DNA of 43,009 nt. Origin: a virus. The DNA lies in the IMG/VR virus record IMGVR_UViG_3300037502_001819, positions 1 through 43,009 of that record; one strand, 5' to 3'. Position 1 is the stretch's first letter. Every line of letters starts with the position of its first letter. Shown here piece after piece: positions 30,355-37,950 of the stretch. The notes below the pieces were generated by a model. That model had not been told where the DNA came from. It saw only the letters and a list, made by a program, of their open reading frames with translations, and did no database searches. The position numbers and the translations under genes are program-made.

Positions 30355-31553
30355 TGGCTCTCAATTTAGACACGCTGGGGTTATCGGCAACGGTAACAGC
30401 CCAGGGTATCAGCGCGCCTGATTACCAGACAATTCTGAGCACTATCACCGAATATTTTCAGCAGATTTACGGCACCGACGCTTATCTCGAGCCAGACAGC
30501 AAAGACGGTCAGATGGTCGCGGTTTTTGCGCTGGCGGTACACGATGCCAATAACACGGCGATTCAGGTTTATAACTCCTTCTCCCCGTCATCTGGCATGA
30601 CTGACGCCCTGACGCGCAACGTCAAAATTAACGGCATCGCGCGTAAAGCGGCTACCAATTCCACGGTTGACGTAACGCTGACCGGCACCGCAGGCACGAC
30701 GATCACAAATGGTTCGGTGAAGGATGCTAACGGCATCATCTGGAACCTGCCAGCAACTGTGACCATCGATACCAGCGGCGCTGTCACAGTGACGGCTACG
30801 TGCGCTAATTCAGGCGCAGTTGCTGCTGTAGCAGGCAGCATCACCAAAATAAACACGCCAACGCGCGGCTGGACGGCAGTTTCAAATGCAAATGCGGCCA
30901 CCGTTGGGACCGCAGCAGAAACGGATGCTCAGTTGCGCATACGGCAGGCGCAAAGTGTTGCAATACCGTCGCTAACGCCATTCGAGGCAGTCGATGGTGC
31001 GATCGCAAACGTAACTGGCGTGACCCGTCACAAGCTCTACGAGAATGACACTGGCTCTGTAGACAGCAATGGCATTCCTGCGCATTCGATCGCGGCAATT
31101 GTTGATGGCGGGGACGTCACGGATATTGCGCAGACCATTCGTGGCAAGAAAGGTCAGGGTGTAAGCACCTATGGTTCGACGACGGTAACCGTGCCGGATA
31201 AATACGATAACCCGCATGCCATCAGTTTTTCACGGTCAACCGACGTGCCGATATATATCGCCATGACGCTGAAAGTTTTCACCGGTTACACGACACAAAT
31301 TGGCGAGCAGATAAAACAGGCGATTGCTGATTACATTAACGGCCTGACGATAGGTGATGATGTGCTACTCAGCCGCCTTTACTCTCCCGCCAACCTTGGG
31401 GTCGTGAGCGGCGGCAATGCGAAATACTATGACATCAACGCGATGGCGATTGGTAAGTCGGCCGGAACGGTGGCGGCCTCTAATATCGTAATCGCCTTCA
31501 ACGAGTCTGCATCCTGCAGCACGGAAAATATCGCGCTCACGGTGACATCATGA
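30354..31553 (+). CDS. Baseplate J-like wedge protein
   Basis: 399 residues. Typical Baseplate_J features: YGTDAYLEPDSKDGQMVAVFA at the N-terminus, WTAVSNANAATVGTAAETDAQLRIR, GVTRHKLYENDTGS and VDGGDVTDIAQTIRGKKGQG. Forms the wedge around the hub (Mu gp47, P2 gpJ relatives). Overlaps the next gene. Confidence 0.92.
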   Translation: MALNLDTLGLSATVTAQGISAPDYQTILSTITEYFQQIYGTDAYLEPDSKDGQMVAVFALAVHDANNTAIQVYNSFSPSSGMTDALTRNVKINGIARKAATNSTVDVTLTGTAGTTITNGSVKDANGIIWNLPATVTIDTSGAVTVTATCANSGAVAAVAGSITKINTPTRGWTAVSNANAATVGTAAETDAQLRIRQAQSVAIPSLTPFEAVDGAIANVTGVTRHKLYENDTGSVDSNGIPAHSIAAIVDGGDVTDIAQTIRGKKGQGVSTYGSTTVTVPDKYDNPHAISFSRSTDVPIYIAMTLKVFTGYTTQIGEQIKQAIADYINGLTIGDDVLLSRLYSPANLGVVSGGNAKYYDINAMAIGKSAGTVAASNIVIAFNESASCSTENIALTVTS

Positions 31554-32230
31554 GCAAATACACCGACCTGATTACTAATTACCACAGAGGGAACCCTCTG
31601 TTTGTGAATCACGTCGACCTGTCAACGCGCCCGCTAACCGACACCTCTACAGCCCTGCAAAATTTACTAACCGCTTTCGACATCGACAGCGCGGTGGGCG
31701 TGCAGCTGGATGTGTTGGGAGAGTGGATAGGTCGAACGAGAATCGTCAGCCAGCCTATTGCCGGGGTGTATTTTACGTTTGATACCGATGGCCTTGGTTG
31801 GGATCAGGGAGTCTGGCAGGGGCCATATGACCCTGACGCGGGCTTCACAAGCCTCAGCGATGACACTTACCGCATCATTCTGAAGGCGAAAATCGCCATC
31901 AACAACTGGGACGGACAAAACGACTCACTGCCATCGATTCTGGAAACGGCACTTGAAGGCTCACGCCTGAAAATGCAGATAGTCGACAATCAGGACATGA
32001 CTATTTCGGTTTGGGTATTTCCAGAGGTCGATATTGGTCAGGTTTCGCTTGAGCTTCTTGCTGCTATTCGGCAGGGATACCTCACCGTTAAAGCGGCCGG
32101 AGTATGGGCCGGAGATATTCAAACCCCCTCAATTTTAACCCCGTCCGTCGGGAGTCGTTTTTTTGGCTTCGATATGGATAACGAATATATCGCCGGATTT
32201 GATGAAGGCGCTTGGGAGAAAACATTGTAA
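31550..32230 (+). CDS. DUF2612 baseplate/tail protein (gpI position)
   Basis: 226 residues. LDVLGEWIGRTR, YFTFDTDGLGWDQGVWQGPYD and YRIILKAKIAINNWDG identify DUF2612, which occupies the place of P2 gpI/Mu gp48 between gpJ and the fibre gene. It likely connects fibres to the baseplate. Stop overlaps the fibre start. Confidence 0.85.
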   Translation: MSKYTDLITNYHRGNPLFVNHVDLSTRPLTDTSTALQNLLTAFDIDSAVGVQLDVLGEWIGRTRIVSQPIAGVYFTFDTDGLGWDQGVWQGPYDPDAGFTSLSDDTYRIILKAKIAINNWDGQNDSLPSILETALEGSRLKMQIVDNQDMTISVWVFPEVDIGQVSLELLAAIRQGYLTVKAAGVWAGDIQTPSILTPSVGSRFFGFDMDNEYIAGFDEGAWEKTL

Positions 32231-33171
32231 TGGCTACCAATAATTTCAAGTCGTTTGGTATTGGCGCAGGCGCAAACGTTACCAGCCAGTCAGATTATGA
32301 GGCACTGGCCGCGCTACTCACCGGCTTCCAGTCCGGAAAGGCCTCATCTGCCCAGATTAACAAAGCTTTACGTCAGTCCTCAACAATGGCGTATGTGCTG
32401 GCACAGTTCATTTCGGACTCTGCATCGGTTGATGTGCTGGATAATGGTGCTCCTGCCACAATCCTCGCAAACCTAAAATCCGCCATGACAGCACTAACAC
32501 CGGGGCGGCTACTTAATGTTCAAGTTTTCACCTCAAGCGGGACGTATACGAAAACTTCCGGGGCAAAAAAAGCGATTGCTAAAGTTCAGGCAGCAGGAGG
32601 AGCTGCAGGCGGTATCGCAGCAACCAGTGGGGGATCTAACTACGTTGCCTCTAGCTCAGGAGGCACTGCGGGCGCGTATGGAGAAACCAATCTAATTGAT
32701 TTGAATAGTGTTTCTACAATACCAGTGACTGTAGGGGTTGGAGGTCAATCTGCCGTAAATACCGATGGCGCAGCAGGAGGGTTGAGTGCATTTGGCAGCT
32801 ATCTTTCCGCTCCAGGTGGTGCGGGATCATCAGCAGGCCCTGCCAATGCTACGCAAGTAGCATATGGAACAGACCTGCCTGCAAGTGGGTCCTGCACCGG
32901 TACTTCTGTAGCCTTTAACATTCCTGGCAAGGGTGGAAGCGGCGCGCTTGCTTCCACCAGTTCTTCATCAGCAGGGATTAAATCTGGTGCAGGAGGTGAT
33001 TCATTCATGGGGCGAGGGGGTAGGTCCAAGTCTGGCCTAGGAACCATTGCTGAGAATGGGTCAGGATATGGTTCAGGCGGCGGCGGTAATGCTTCAGGTT
33101 CAGGCGCAACAACTGGTTTTGCAGGTGGTAATGGTGCAAATGGAATTGTAATTGTATTGGAGTATGCTTAA
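32230..33171 (+). CDS. Short tail fibre with glycine-rich receptor-binding end
   Basis: 313 residues. Residues 1-95 are a conserved attachment part (MATNNFKSFGIGAGANVTSQ, YEALAALLTGFQSG). The rest is dominated by Gly, Ala and Ser with GGAAGG, GGAGSS and GSGGGGN stretches, then ends NGIVIVLEYA. This resembles adhesins with polyglycine-rich sandwiches such as phage S16/T2-type tips, and is the likely host-range determinant. The ATG at 32230 couples to the DUF2612 stop. Confidence 0.85.
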   Translation: MATNNFKSFGIGAGANVTSQSDYEALAALLTGFQSGKASSAQINKALRQSSTMAYVLAQFISDSASVDVLDNGAPATILANLKSAMTALTPGRLLNVQVFTSSGTYTKTSGAKKAIAKVQAAGGAAGGIAATSGGSNYVASSSGGTAGAYGETNLIDLNSVSTIPVTVGVGGQSAVNTDGAAGGLSAFGSYLSAPGGAGSSAGPANATQVAYGTDLPASGSCTGTSVAFNIPGKGGSGALASTSSSSAGIKSGAGGDSFMGRGGRSKSGLGTIAENGSGYGSGGGGNASGSGATTGFAGGNGANGIVIVLEYA

Positions 33172-33596
33172 TGAACAGTTACGCAATTATTGATAAGAAT
33201 GGTTTGGTTATTAATACCATATTGTGGGACGCGGAAGATCAGCCTGATTATGATTATGGGATTAGTTCTGGAAATAAACCCATCAAACTACAGGATGGCG
33301 ATATCGTTAACGCGGGCTATACATATAATGATGGTAACTTTTCCGCCCCTGCGCCCACGCAAGATGAAATTAATACCCAAAAAGAATTATCCATTAGCAG
33401 AAACATAGCCACTAAAGATGCTCTCATGGCTTATGCAACCCTAATCCGGGATACCCTTCAGGACGCGGTTGACATAGGAGGGGCAACTGACCAAGAAGCG
33501 GCAGCCTTACCACTATGGAAAAAATATCGCGTCCTTTTAAATCGTGTTGATGCTAACACTGAAGAAGATATTGACTGGCCGGTTCAACCAGCTTGA
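33171..33596 (+). CDS. Tail fibre assembly chaperone (Tfa family)
   Basis: 141 residues. N-terminal variable part recognises the fibre tip; the C-terminal LPLWKKYRVLLNRVDANTEED and IDWPVQP is the common Tfa end. Starts at the fibre stop (TAATG). Lower GC than upstream structural genes, as usual for exchangeable fibre cassettes. Confidence 0.85.
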   Translation: MNSYAIIDKNGLVINTILWDAEDQPDYDYGISSGNKPIKLQDGDIVNAGYTYNDGNFSAPAPTQDEINTQKELSISRNIATKDALMAYATLIRDTLQDAVDIGGATDQEAAALPLWKKYRVLLNRVDANTEEDIDWPVQPA

Positions 33597-33617
33597 AAAA
33601 AGCCCCGGCGACGGGGC
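33596..33617 (-). terminator. Leftward intrinsic terminator after the fibre genes
   Basis: On the minus strand GCCCCG-TCGC-CGGGGC is followed by TTTTTT. On the plus strand the same stem has no U-tract. It would stop leftward transcripts that pass attP and the SOS gene pair before they enter the late operon antisense. Confidence 0.65.
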
Positions 33618-33744
33618 AGGCACGTACCGCTCCCATCTGAGCAGACTTCGGGGTGAGTGACTACAGTTTAGCCGCTCACGCCGACACCTTCCGAAAAAAT
33701 CCCTTTCGCATCATGCTCCTTACAAAAGTCACAAACGCAGCGGC

Positions 33745-33787
33745 TTGCCAAAAAACCTTCTCGATATTACTGTGTTTATATACAGTA
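33745..33787 (+). promoter_or_regulatory. LexA box and SOS promoter upstream of the 33808 gene pair
   Basis: TACTGTGTTTATATACAGTA at 33768-33787 is nearly the LexA consensus (CTGT-N8-ACAG with TA flanks on both sides). A promoter overlaps it: TTGCCA (33745-33750), 17 bases, TACTGT (33768-33773). GGAGGG and an ATG follow within 25 bp. Confidence 0.9.
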
Positions 33788-33807
33788 ATTTTATGGAGGG
33801 TAAAATC

Positions 33808-34044
33808 ATGGCGCGCGGGTACGAAGTAGGCTGGGCATTTCGGGACGCTATCAAGCTGGACAGTCGCAGCAGACGGATGGTGACAACGAACGATTTCCGC
33901 CTGGCGCTGGCAAAGTACAACCACATCTGGACGATGGAGCAGTGCAACGAGTATATCCTGCGTTATCAAAGCAACTTCTTTGAGATTGACGCTGTGAAGG
34001 AAAACAAGACGTGGGCGCTGCGCAACATGGGGTACGTGATGTGA
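33808..34044 (+). CDS. SOS-controlled protein 1; antirepressor candidate
   Basis: 78 residues from the ATG at 33808, seven bases after GGAGGG. Begins MARGYEVGWAFRDAIKLDSR, helical with a YNHIWTMEQCNEYILRYQ segment. I do not recognise a named family, though similar reading frames occur near phage ends. A LexA box lies 20 bp upstream, so it is silent in the lysogen and induced by DNA damage. Ends in ATGTGA, overlapping the GTG of the next gene, so the two are translated together. An ATG at 33793 lies inside the ribosome site and was rejected. Confidence 0.78.
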   Translation: MARGYEVGWAFRDAIKLDSRSRRMVTTNDFRLALAKYNHIWTMEQCNEYILRYQSNFFEIDAVKENKTWALRNMGYVM

Positions 34045-34352
34045 CAGCCTCATTTGAGCCGTACGACCTAAACCAGGAGAAACCGGACTACACGCCTTTC
34101 ACATCGAGCAGCTTCCGCATCGAAACGCATGATGGCTTTGTCATCGTGGACAGCGCGGAACGGGCGAAGCCTGGTGACGAAGTGGCGTTTCAGTATGATG
34201 GTTATCCCATGATCGGGATTCTGTTCGCGTCCGGGCTAATCACGCCAGACGGTGAAACGCTGGAAGGCGAGGTAATGGAGAGGATTATCGTTCTGGGGAA
34301 AGTGACCGCGACAATTCTGGACGATGCCGAAGAGAGCCGACCGACGATTTGA
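34041..34352 (+). CDS. SOS-controlled protein 2 with S24-like fold features
   Basis: 103 residues from the GTG at 34041. The segment FRIETHDGFVIVDSAERAKPGD then EVAFQYDGYPMIGILFASG and VMERIIVLGKVTATI follows the strand order of a LexA/UmuD (S24) C-terminal domain (PGDxV...GxL...LGKV), without an evident Ser-Lys dyad and with no DNA-binding part. It could dimerise with CI or be an antirepressor, which is inference. Expressed with the 33808 gene from the LexA-controlled promoter. Confidence 0.7.
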   Translation: MTASFEPYDLNQEKPDYTPFTSSSFRIETHDGFVIVDSAERAKPGDEVAFQYDGYPMIGILFASGLITPDGETLEGEVMERIIVLGKVTATILDDAEESRPTI

Positions 34353-34413
34353 ATGGAATGCTGAATGTGGTCTGGGGCAGTAAAGTATAGATGCCCGACA
34401 TGCTGCAGAGATG

Positions 34414-34435
34414 AAAAAGCCCGCTTAAAGCGGGC
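34414..34435 (-). terminator. Leftward terminator downstream of int
   Basis: On the minus strand GCCCGCT-TTA-AGCGGGC is followed by TTTTT: a perfect 7-bp stem and U-tract. It would end the leftward int transcript after attP and protects the SOS gene pair from antisense reading. Confidence 0.88.
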
Positions 34436-34615
34436 AATCATGAAGGTGTGTTACTTTATGGTTGTTTGTGCTGCTGTGTGCGGGAAAATCATATGATGTT
34501 GCAGTAGGTATTTTAAGCATCCGCTTCGAATATAGAATAACCTTATTGCTGTAGCGCCATTCATAGCTAGCGACCTGCCACCGCCCAACTTGATTCCATG
34601 TGAGACAGATTTGGG

Positions 34616-34655
34616 ACACGCAAAGGTTTGTGACCTTTAACAAGCCTTTGCGTGT
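34616..34655. repeat. Inverted repeat in the attP region
   Basis: ACACGCAAAGG (34616-34626) and CCTTTGCGTGT (34645-34655) form a perfect 11-bp inverted repeat that can extend to 15 bp (including one G-U) around a 10-base loop. No U-tract. It may be a protein site for the recombination complex, a small RNA structure or part of a transcript end. Confidence 0.6.
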
Positions 34656-34720
34656 TAAGTTATGAGTGTGTCGTGATTGTGGCGCGAGCGGATGAAGGTA
34701 AAAGTCAATGGAATGCATTT

Positions 34721-34740
34721 AACGACACAGAACGACACAG
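34721..34740. repeat. Arm-type integrase sites, P arm
   Basis: AACGACACAG occurs twice in tandem (34721-34730, 34731-34740), about 60-80 bp from the core. The same motif appears inverted twice on the other side (34894-34913) and once at 34668-34674. Paired motifs on both sides of the core are the layout of arm-type sites bound by a tyrosine integrase's N-terminal domain. Confidence 0.6.
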
Positions 34741-34800
34741 TCATCAGCGCGAGCATGGGTTTCTGGTCTTAAATCAGTGTGTTAAATAGTGATCTACTAT

Positions 34801-34845
34801 CTTCTAAGCCGTAGGTCACAGGTTCGAATCCTGTAGGGCGTGCCA
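34801..34845. other. attP core: 3' part of tRNA-Arg(TCT)
   Basis: The 45 bp equal the anticodon loop (CTTCTAA) to CCA end of an enterobacterial tRNA-Arg with anticodon TCT (argU type), including the T-arm GGTTCGAATCC. The bases before it (ACTAT) do not complete the anticodon stem and no D-arm is present, so it is not a functional tRNA. Integration here would rebuild the host tRNA. It lies 16 bp from the int stop. Phage DNA on both sides shows this is attP. Confidence 0.88.
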
Positions 34846-34860
34846 TTTATTTTCAACTAG

Positions 34861-36024
34861 TTACGCTAGCTTTAATCCCACCTGATTTCCTCCTTGTGTC
34901 GTATTTGTGTCGTCACTCCCCAAAAGTGAGTCAATTTTGCGCGCATGCTCGGTCAGATGGTTGGGTGCCAGGTGAGCATACCTGCGAACCATTTCTATGC
35001 TTTCCCATCCTCCCATTTCCTGCAGCGCAGACAGAGGGACACCCGACTGGATTAGCCAGCTTGCCCAGGTGTGCCTCAGGTCGTGGAAGCGGAAGTCTTC
35101 TATGCCCGCGCGCTTTAGACCGATATTCCATGCCGTGTTATCATCGCTACGCATTTTCCTGCCTGCCGGTGCCAGCGTTCCATCATTTCGGTGCTTTGGC
35201 TTGGTGTGAGCGAATACCCAGCGTGAATGCTTTCCTATCTGCCCCTTCAGTACCTTGCATGCCGTATCATTCAGAGCCACGCCAATAGCCTTGCCCGCTT
35301 TGGCGTTCTCTGGATTTATCCAGGCTACCTTTCTTTGCATATCAACCTGAGTCCATTCCAGATCCAGGATGTTAGAGCGCCTCAGCCCGGTAGACAGCGC
35401 GAAGATGACCACTGGCTTAATGCTCTCTGGCATACACTCAATTAACCGGCTAGCCTCATCCTTAGTAAGCCAGCGGATGCGTTTGCTTACCGGCTTCTTC
35501 GTCTTGATGACTGGGGCAGCTTTTATCCATCCCCACTCGTTGGCAGCGGCACGCAGCAGGGATCGCATAAAGGAAAGGTAATGACTCTTCGTTCCTGCGC
35601 TTACACCTTTCTCTTTGTATACGGGTATCGGCTTATCATCCCTGATGGCCGCGTCACGCTGAATTTCCCATTTGCGGCGATGGTTGCGGTCGATCATCTT
35701 GCTGACAATCTTCTGCACCTCTTCGCCAGTAATGGTTGAAATATCCCGCCCCGAAAAATGCTGGAGGAAGAAGCCAATCTTAACCTTGTCATCATCAAGG
35801 CTGCGTTTGTGATCCTTCTCATCTAGCCATCGCATGCAGGCCTCCTCAAACGATCGGGCCGGCAGGTCGCCTAACTCTTCTACACGCCATGCCTCAGCCT
35901 TCAGCTTGTCGTGCAACTCCTGAGCTTGCTTCTTGTCCGCTGTCCCAAGCGATCGCCTAACTCTTTTTCCATTCGGGGTAAAGAAATGACAGTGCCATAC
36001 TCCGCCCCTGAGGGTGATTGACAT
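34861..36024 (-). CDS. int: Tyrosine-recombinase integrase
   Basis: 387 residues. N-terminal arm-binding part ([23 protein letters not shown]), a SAM-like core-binding domain, and a catalytic domain with Arg in [24 protein letters not shown] (His-x-x-Arg-His), a [15 protein letters not shown] end with His/Trp and the nucleophile Tyr. Integrates the phage into a tRNA-Arg gene; attP lies directly after its stop. Last gene of the leftward early operon, and the excisionase-like gene overlaps its start by 124 bp. Confidence 0.95.
   Translation of the reverse strand: MSITLRGGVWHCHFFTPNGKRVRRSLGTADKKQAQELHDKLKAEAWRVEELGDLPARSFEEACMRWLDEKDHKRSLDDDKVKIGFFLQHFSGRDISTITGEEVQKIVSKMIDRNHRRKWEIQRDAAIRDDKPIPVYKEKGVSAGTKSHYLSFMRSLLRAAANEWGWIKAAPVIKTKKPVSKRIRWLTKDEASRLIECMPESIKPVVIFALSTGLRRSNILDLEWTQVDMQRKVAWINPENAKAGKAIGVALNDTACKVLKGQIGKHSRWVFAHTKPKHRNDGTLAPAGRKMRSDDNTAWNIGLKRAGIEDFRFHDLRHTWASWLIQSGVPLSALQEMGGWESIEMVRRYAHLAPNHLTEHARKIDSLLGSDDTNTTQGGNQVGLKLA
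34894..34913. repeat. Arm-type integrase sites, P' arm
   Basis: TTGTGTCGT occurs at 34894-34902 and 34905-34913, the reverse complement of the ACGACACA core of the repeats at 34721-34740. It lies within the last codons of int on the opposite side of the attP core. Confidence 0.55.
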
Positions 36025-36248
36025 GATGGTCCTCCTGCTTTGCCATCACCCATGCTCGCCGGGCGATTCTGTGTCGGATTTGAAAGATAAGCAATACAAG
36101 CTGAACGGAGTACCAGGTACTTGCCGCAATCTCCGCCGGTACGACGCCCAACAAGGTCGCCTCTTTTAATCATGTTGCTGACCGTTCTCGGCGAAACCTT
36201 CAGGTAATCTGCCGCCTGAGCCAGCGTTAAGGGCTCATCGTTTTCCAT
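35901..36248 (-). CDS. Excisionase-like helix-turn-helix protein
   Basis: 115 residues. The first 55 ([33 protein letters not shown]) are a MerR/AlpA-like winged helix seen in excisionases. The rest is basic, low in order, and encoded over the int start in a shifted frame. Upstream of int in the operon, where xis usually lies, so a directionality factor is likely. Start after AAGGAGTAGGT. The overlap of 124 bp with int is unusually long. Confidence 0.75.
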   Translation of the reverse strand: MENDEPLTLAQAADYLKVSPRTVSNMIKRGDLVGRRTGGDCGKYLVLRSACIAYLSNPTQNRPASMGDGKAGGPSCQSPSGAEYGTVISLPRMEKELGDRLGQRTRSKLRSCTTS

Positions 36249-36250
36249 AC

Positions 36251-36349
36251 CTACTCCTTATACGGCCAGTTCCAGGCCACAAAAAGGGCAATAAAAACGG
36301 CGAGCCATATGAAGAACTCGCCGGAGGAGATGTCGCTGATGGTGTTCAT
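36251..36349 (-). CDS. 32-residue single-span membrane microprotein
   Basis: Begins MNTISDISSGEFFIWLAVFI and goes on ALFVAWNWPYKE. One hydrophobic span. ATGA overlap with the upstream gene's stop, and its own end carries the ribosome site for the excisionase-like gene. Unrecognised. Confidence 0.6.
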   Translation of the reverse strand: MNTISDISSGEFFIWLAVFIALFVAWNWPYKE

Positions 36350-36654
36350 GCGTCTGTCAGCATTTTACTGAAACGGTCGTCCATCTCCTTCTTATGTCGG
36401 TAGATGTCGTCTTCCATATTTTTGAAGGGGACTTTCTTTCGGCTGCGCTGCAATGTGTATCCGCAGCGGGCCATGTACCAGAGAAATGTGTCGACTACGT
36501 AGATATGACCATCACGCGCATTGCCATTCTCGTTCGCATTTTGGATTGTGTTGTGCATTGCTTTAAACAGGTCTTTCTGGTTATGAAAATCGCGAAACTC
36601 AGGCGGCATATATTCCCCGCTGCTAAGCCAGGCATAAAGCGGATCATTAGACAT
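36346..36654 (-). CDS. Leftward-operon protein of unknown function
   Basis: 102 residues (begins MSNDPLYAWLSSGEYMPPEF), helical with a basic end. No domain recognised. Starts after GAGGAGTTGTT and is coupled to the next microprotein by an ATGA overlap. Belongs to the block of accessory genes between int and the recombination genes. Confidence 0.7.
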   Translation of the reverse strand: MSNDPLYAWLSSGEYMPPEFRDFHNQKDLFKAMHNTIQNANENGNARDGHIYVVDTFLWYMARCGYTLQRSRKKVPFKNMEDDIYRHKKEMDDRFSKMLTDA

Positions 36655-36706
36655 AACAACTCCTCACGCAGGGCGCGATAGTGAAATTGAATAGGGTGAG
36701 CGGGGG

Positions 36707-37078
36707 TTACTTCAGGGTGATGTGGGGGATTTTGCCTGCAGCGATTTTGTCGTACAGCCCGCTTATATTGTAGAGCCCGGCACCATGACCGAAATGTTCA
36801 CTAAGCGCGTTAACTGCTTCCTCGCGCTTACGCTCTGCTTCCGTGCTTAACGGCTCAAAGCAGCCAGAGGTGAGGGCGTGATAATCGAACTCCTCACTAA
36901 AATCATCAATCTTCATCCTAAAGACCGCAACGTTCTCGCCATCAATTCGGTCATGGGCAACCACAGTGACTTCCTTACCAAGGAACCGATCAAATCGCGG
37001 GTGATTATATCCAGGCCTTTTTACTCTGACCTCCAAACCAATTGGAGGCAGCCCTCCGCCATTCCATTCAACGCTCAT
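36707..37078 (-). CDS. Phage protein of unknown function
   Basis: 123 residues from the ATG at 37078, which has AGGAGG six bases upstream. Beta-rich middle (KEVTVVAHDRIDGENVAVFRM) and a helical end (KREEAVNALSEHFGHGAGLYN). Similar proteins with an N-terminal WNGxGLPPxGxEVxV motif are common in lambdoid leftward operons. No known function. Confidence 0.72.
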   Translation of the reverse strand: MSVEWNGGGLPPIGLEVRVKRPGYNHPRFDRFLGKEVTVVAHDRIDGENVAVFRMKIDDFSEEFDYHALTSGCFEPLSTEAERKREEAVNALSEHFGHGAGLYNISGLYDKIAAGKIPHITLK

Positions 37079-37293
37079 ATAAACCTCCTTTGCTTCTTGG
37101 CCCACTGCACGCGCTCAAAGTCTTCTCTGCACTCGCTGCAGCAGAAGAAACCCTTCGTTATCTTCTCGCCGCAGTCCCCGTTATGGCATACGCCGGTAAA
37201 CGTCATACTCGGCTTCGGCCTGTTCGCCAGCGCCACCTCTATCAGCTGCTGCTCTCTTGCTGCTGCTTCATCTGCTGCATCTGGAAAGTTCAT
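37075..37293 (-). CDS. TraR/DksA-type zinc-finger protein
   Basis: 72 residues. The CHNGDCG...CCSECREDFE pattern is a C4 zinc finger as in TraR/DksA relatives, preceded by an acidic helix (DAADEAAAREQQLIEVALAN). Such small phage proteins may bind RNA polymerase's secondary channel, though this is not shown here. ATGA overlap with the following gene. Confidence 0.8.
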   Translation of the reverse strand: MNFPDAADEAAAREQQLIEVALANRPKPSMTFTGVCHNGDCGEKITKGFFCCSECREDFERVQWAKKQRRFI

Positions 37294-37303
37294 GGTAATC
37301 TCC

Positions 37304-37621
37304 TCAGAAATTCACCTGTATACGCGGGATTTTATTTTCTCTTGCGGCTCTAAGAATCGCCTCGATAAGTTCTCTTGGCTGGTATGCATCATGCATAGCT
37401 TGTTCGATATCCATCATTGCTTGAACTGCCTCAGCCTCTCGCTCCGCCTGCCGCTCTTTTTTGATATCGACAAGCAAGTCAATGCAACCAGGGCAAACCA
37501 TTATTTCATCCCTGCAACTAACCAAGTCATGCTCACCTACATTCCCTCCGCATAACGAACAGATGTCCTTTTTGTCAGGAACATACTCTTGAAACTTAAA
37601 AGTTGTCATATTCGCCGCCAT
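37304..37621 (-). CDS. Zinc-knuckle phage protein of unknown function
   Basis: 105 residues. CSLCGG and CPGCIDL form a four-cysteine site followed by a charged helix (KKERQAEREAEAVQAMMDIE). GGAGGTAATC precedes the ATG at 37621. Function unknown. The gene follows a terminator at 37645-37667 that N-modified polymerase would pass. Confidence 0.7.
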   Translation of the reverse strand: MAANMTTFKFQEYVPDKKDICSLCGGNVGEHDLVSCRDEIMVCPGCIDLLVDIKKERQAEREAEAVQAMMDIEQAMHDAYQPRELIEAILRAARENKIPRIQVNF

Positions 37622-37644
37622 GATTACCTCCGGATTTTTGCAAT

Positions 37645-37667
37645 AAAAAACCGCCTCAATGGGCGGT
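37645..37667 (-). terminator. Leftward terminator after the SOS cistron at 37679
   Basis: ACCGCC-CATTGA-GGCGGT followed by TTTTTT on the minus strand. It lies 12 bp after the stop of the LexA-boxed gene, so that gene forms its own unit, while the N-antiterminated operon transcript reads on. Confidence 0.85.
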
Positions 37668-37678
37668 CATCTCTGTAA

Positions 37679-37936
37679 CTATTTTCGTCGCGCTCTGTCC
37701 TGTTCATCGCAGAACTTCTCATACGCGAACACGAATGCCTCATTCTCCGTGTCGAAGAGCCTGTCGGTTAACCGAACCCACTCATTCCCGACGCGCTCGA
37801 GCACGTCCCACTTATCGCGACGGGGCCAGATGACGAAACGGACAGGGTCGTAGAGGTGAAATATCTCGTGCTTAGTGAGCTTCTCACCCTTATCGAGCAT
37901 GTAGAACGCTGCGCCGGCGCTAACGAATTTGCGCAT
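37679..37936 (-). CDS. SOS-controlled small protein in the leftward operon
   Basis: 85 residues (begins MRKFVSAGAAFYMLDKGEKL). Contains a KWDVLERVGNEWVRLTDRLF segment and a basic end; no family recognised. A LexA box (37953-37968) with an extended -10 overlapping it lies just upstream and a terminator just downstream, making an independent SOS cistron. Another candidate antirepressor or SOS effector, by regulation only. AGG at seven bases before the ATG. Confidence 0.72.
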   Translation of the reverse strand: MRKFVSAGAAFYMLDKGEKLTKHEIFHLYDPVRFVIWPRRDKWDVLERVGNEWVRLTDRLFDTENEAFVFAYEKFCDEQDRARRK

Positions 37937-37950
37937 ATACCAACCTGATG

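Larger units (their letters stand above)
34353..34860. other. Gene-free attP region
   Basis: About 500 bp between the SOS pair and int. It holds a leftward terminator (34414-34435), an unexplained inverted repeat (34616-34655), arm-type repeats (34721-34740) and the tRNA-derived core (34801-34845). No ribosome-bound reading frame was found. Further arm-type repeats lie inside the end of int. Confidence 0.8.

Noticed and set aside
34790-34845. A functional tRNA-Arg gene
   Set aside because: Only the anticodon loop to CCA end is present; the 5' anticodon stem strand does not pair and there is no D-arm or acceptor 5' strand. It is the attP copy of the tRNA 3' part.
36878-37555. 225-codon plus-strand frame opposite several leftward genes
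   Set aside because: Runs antisense through three well-supported small genes with ribosome sites; composition is not protein-like.
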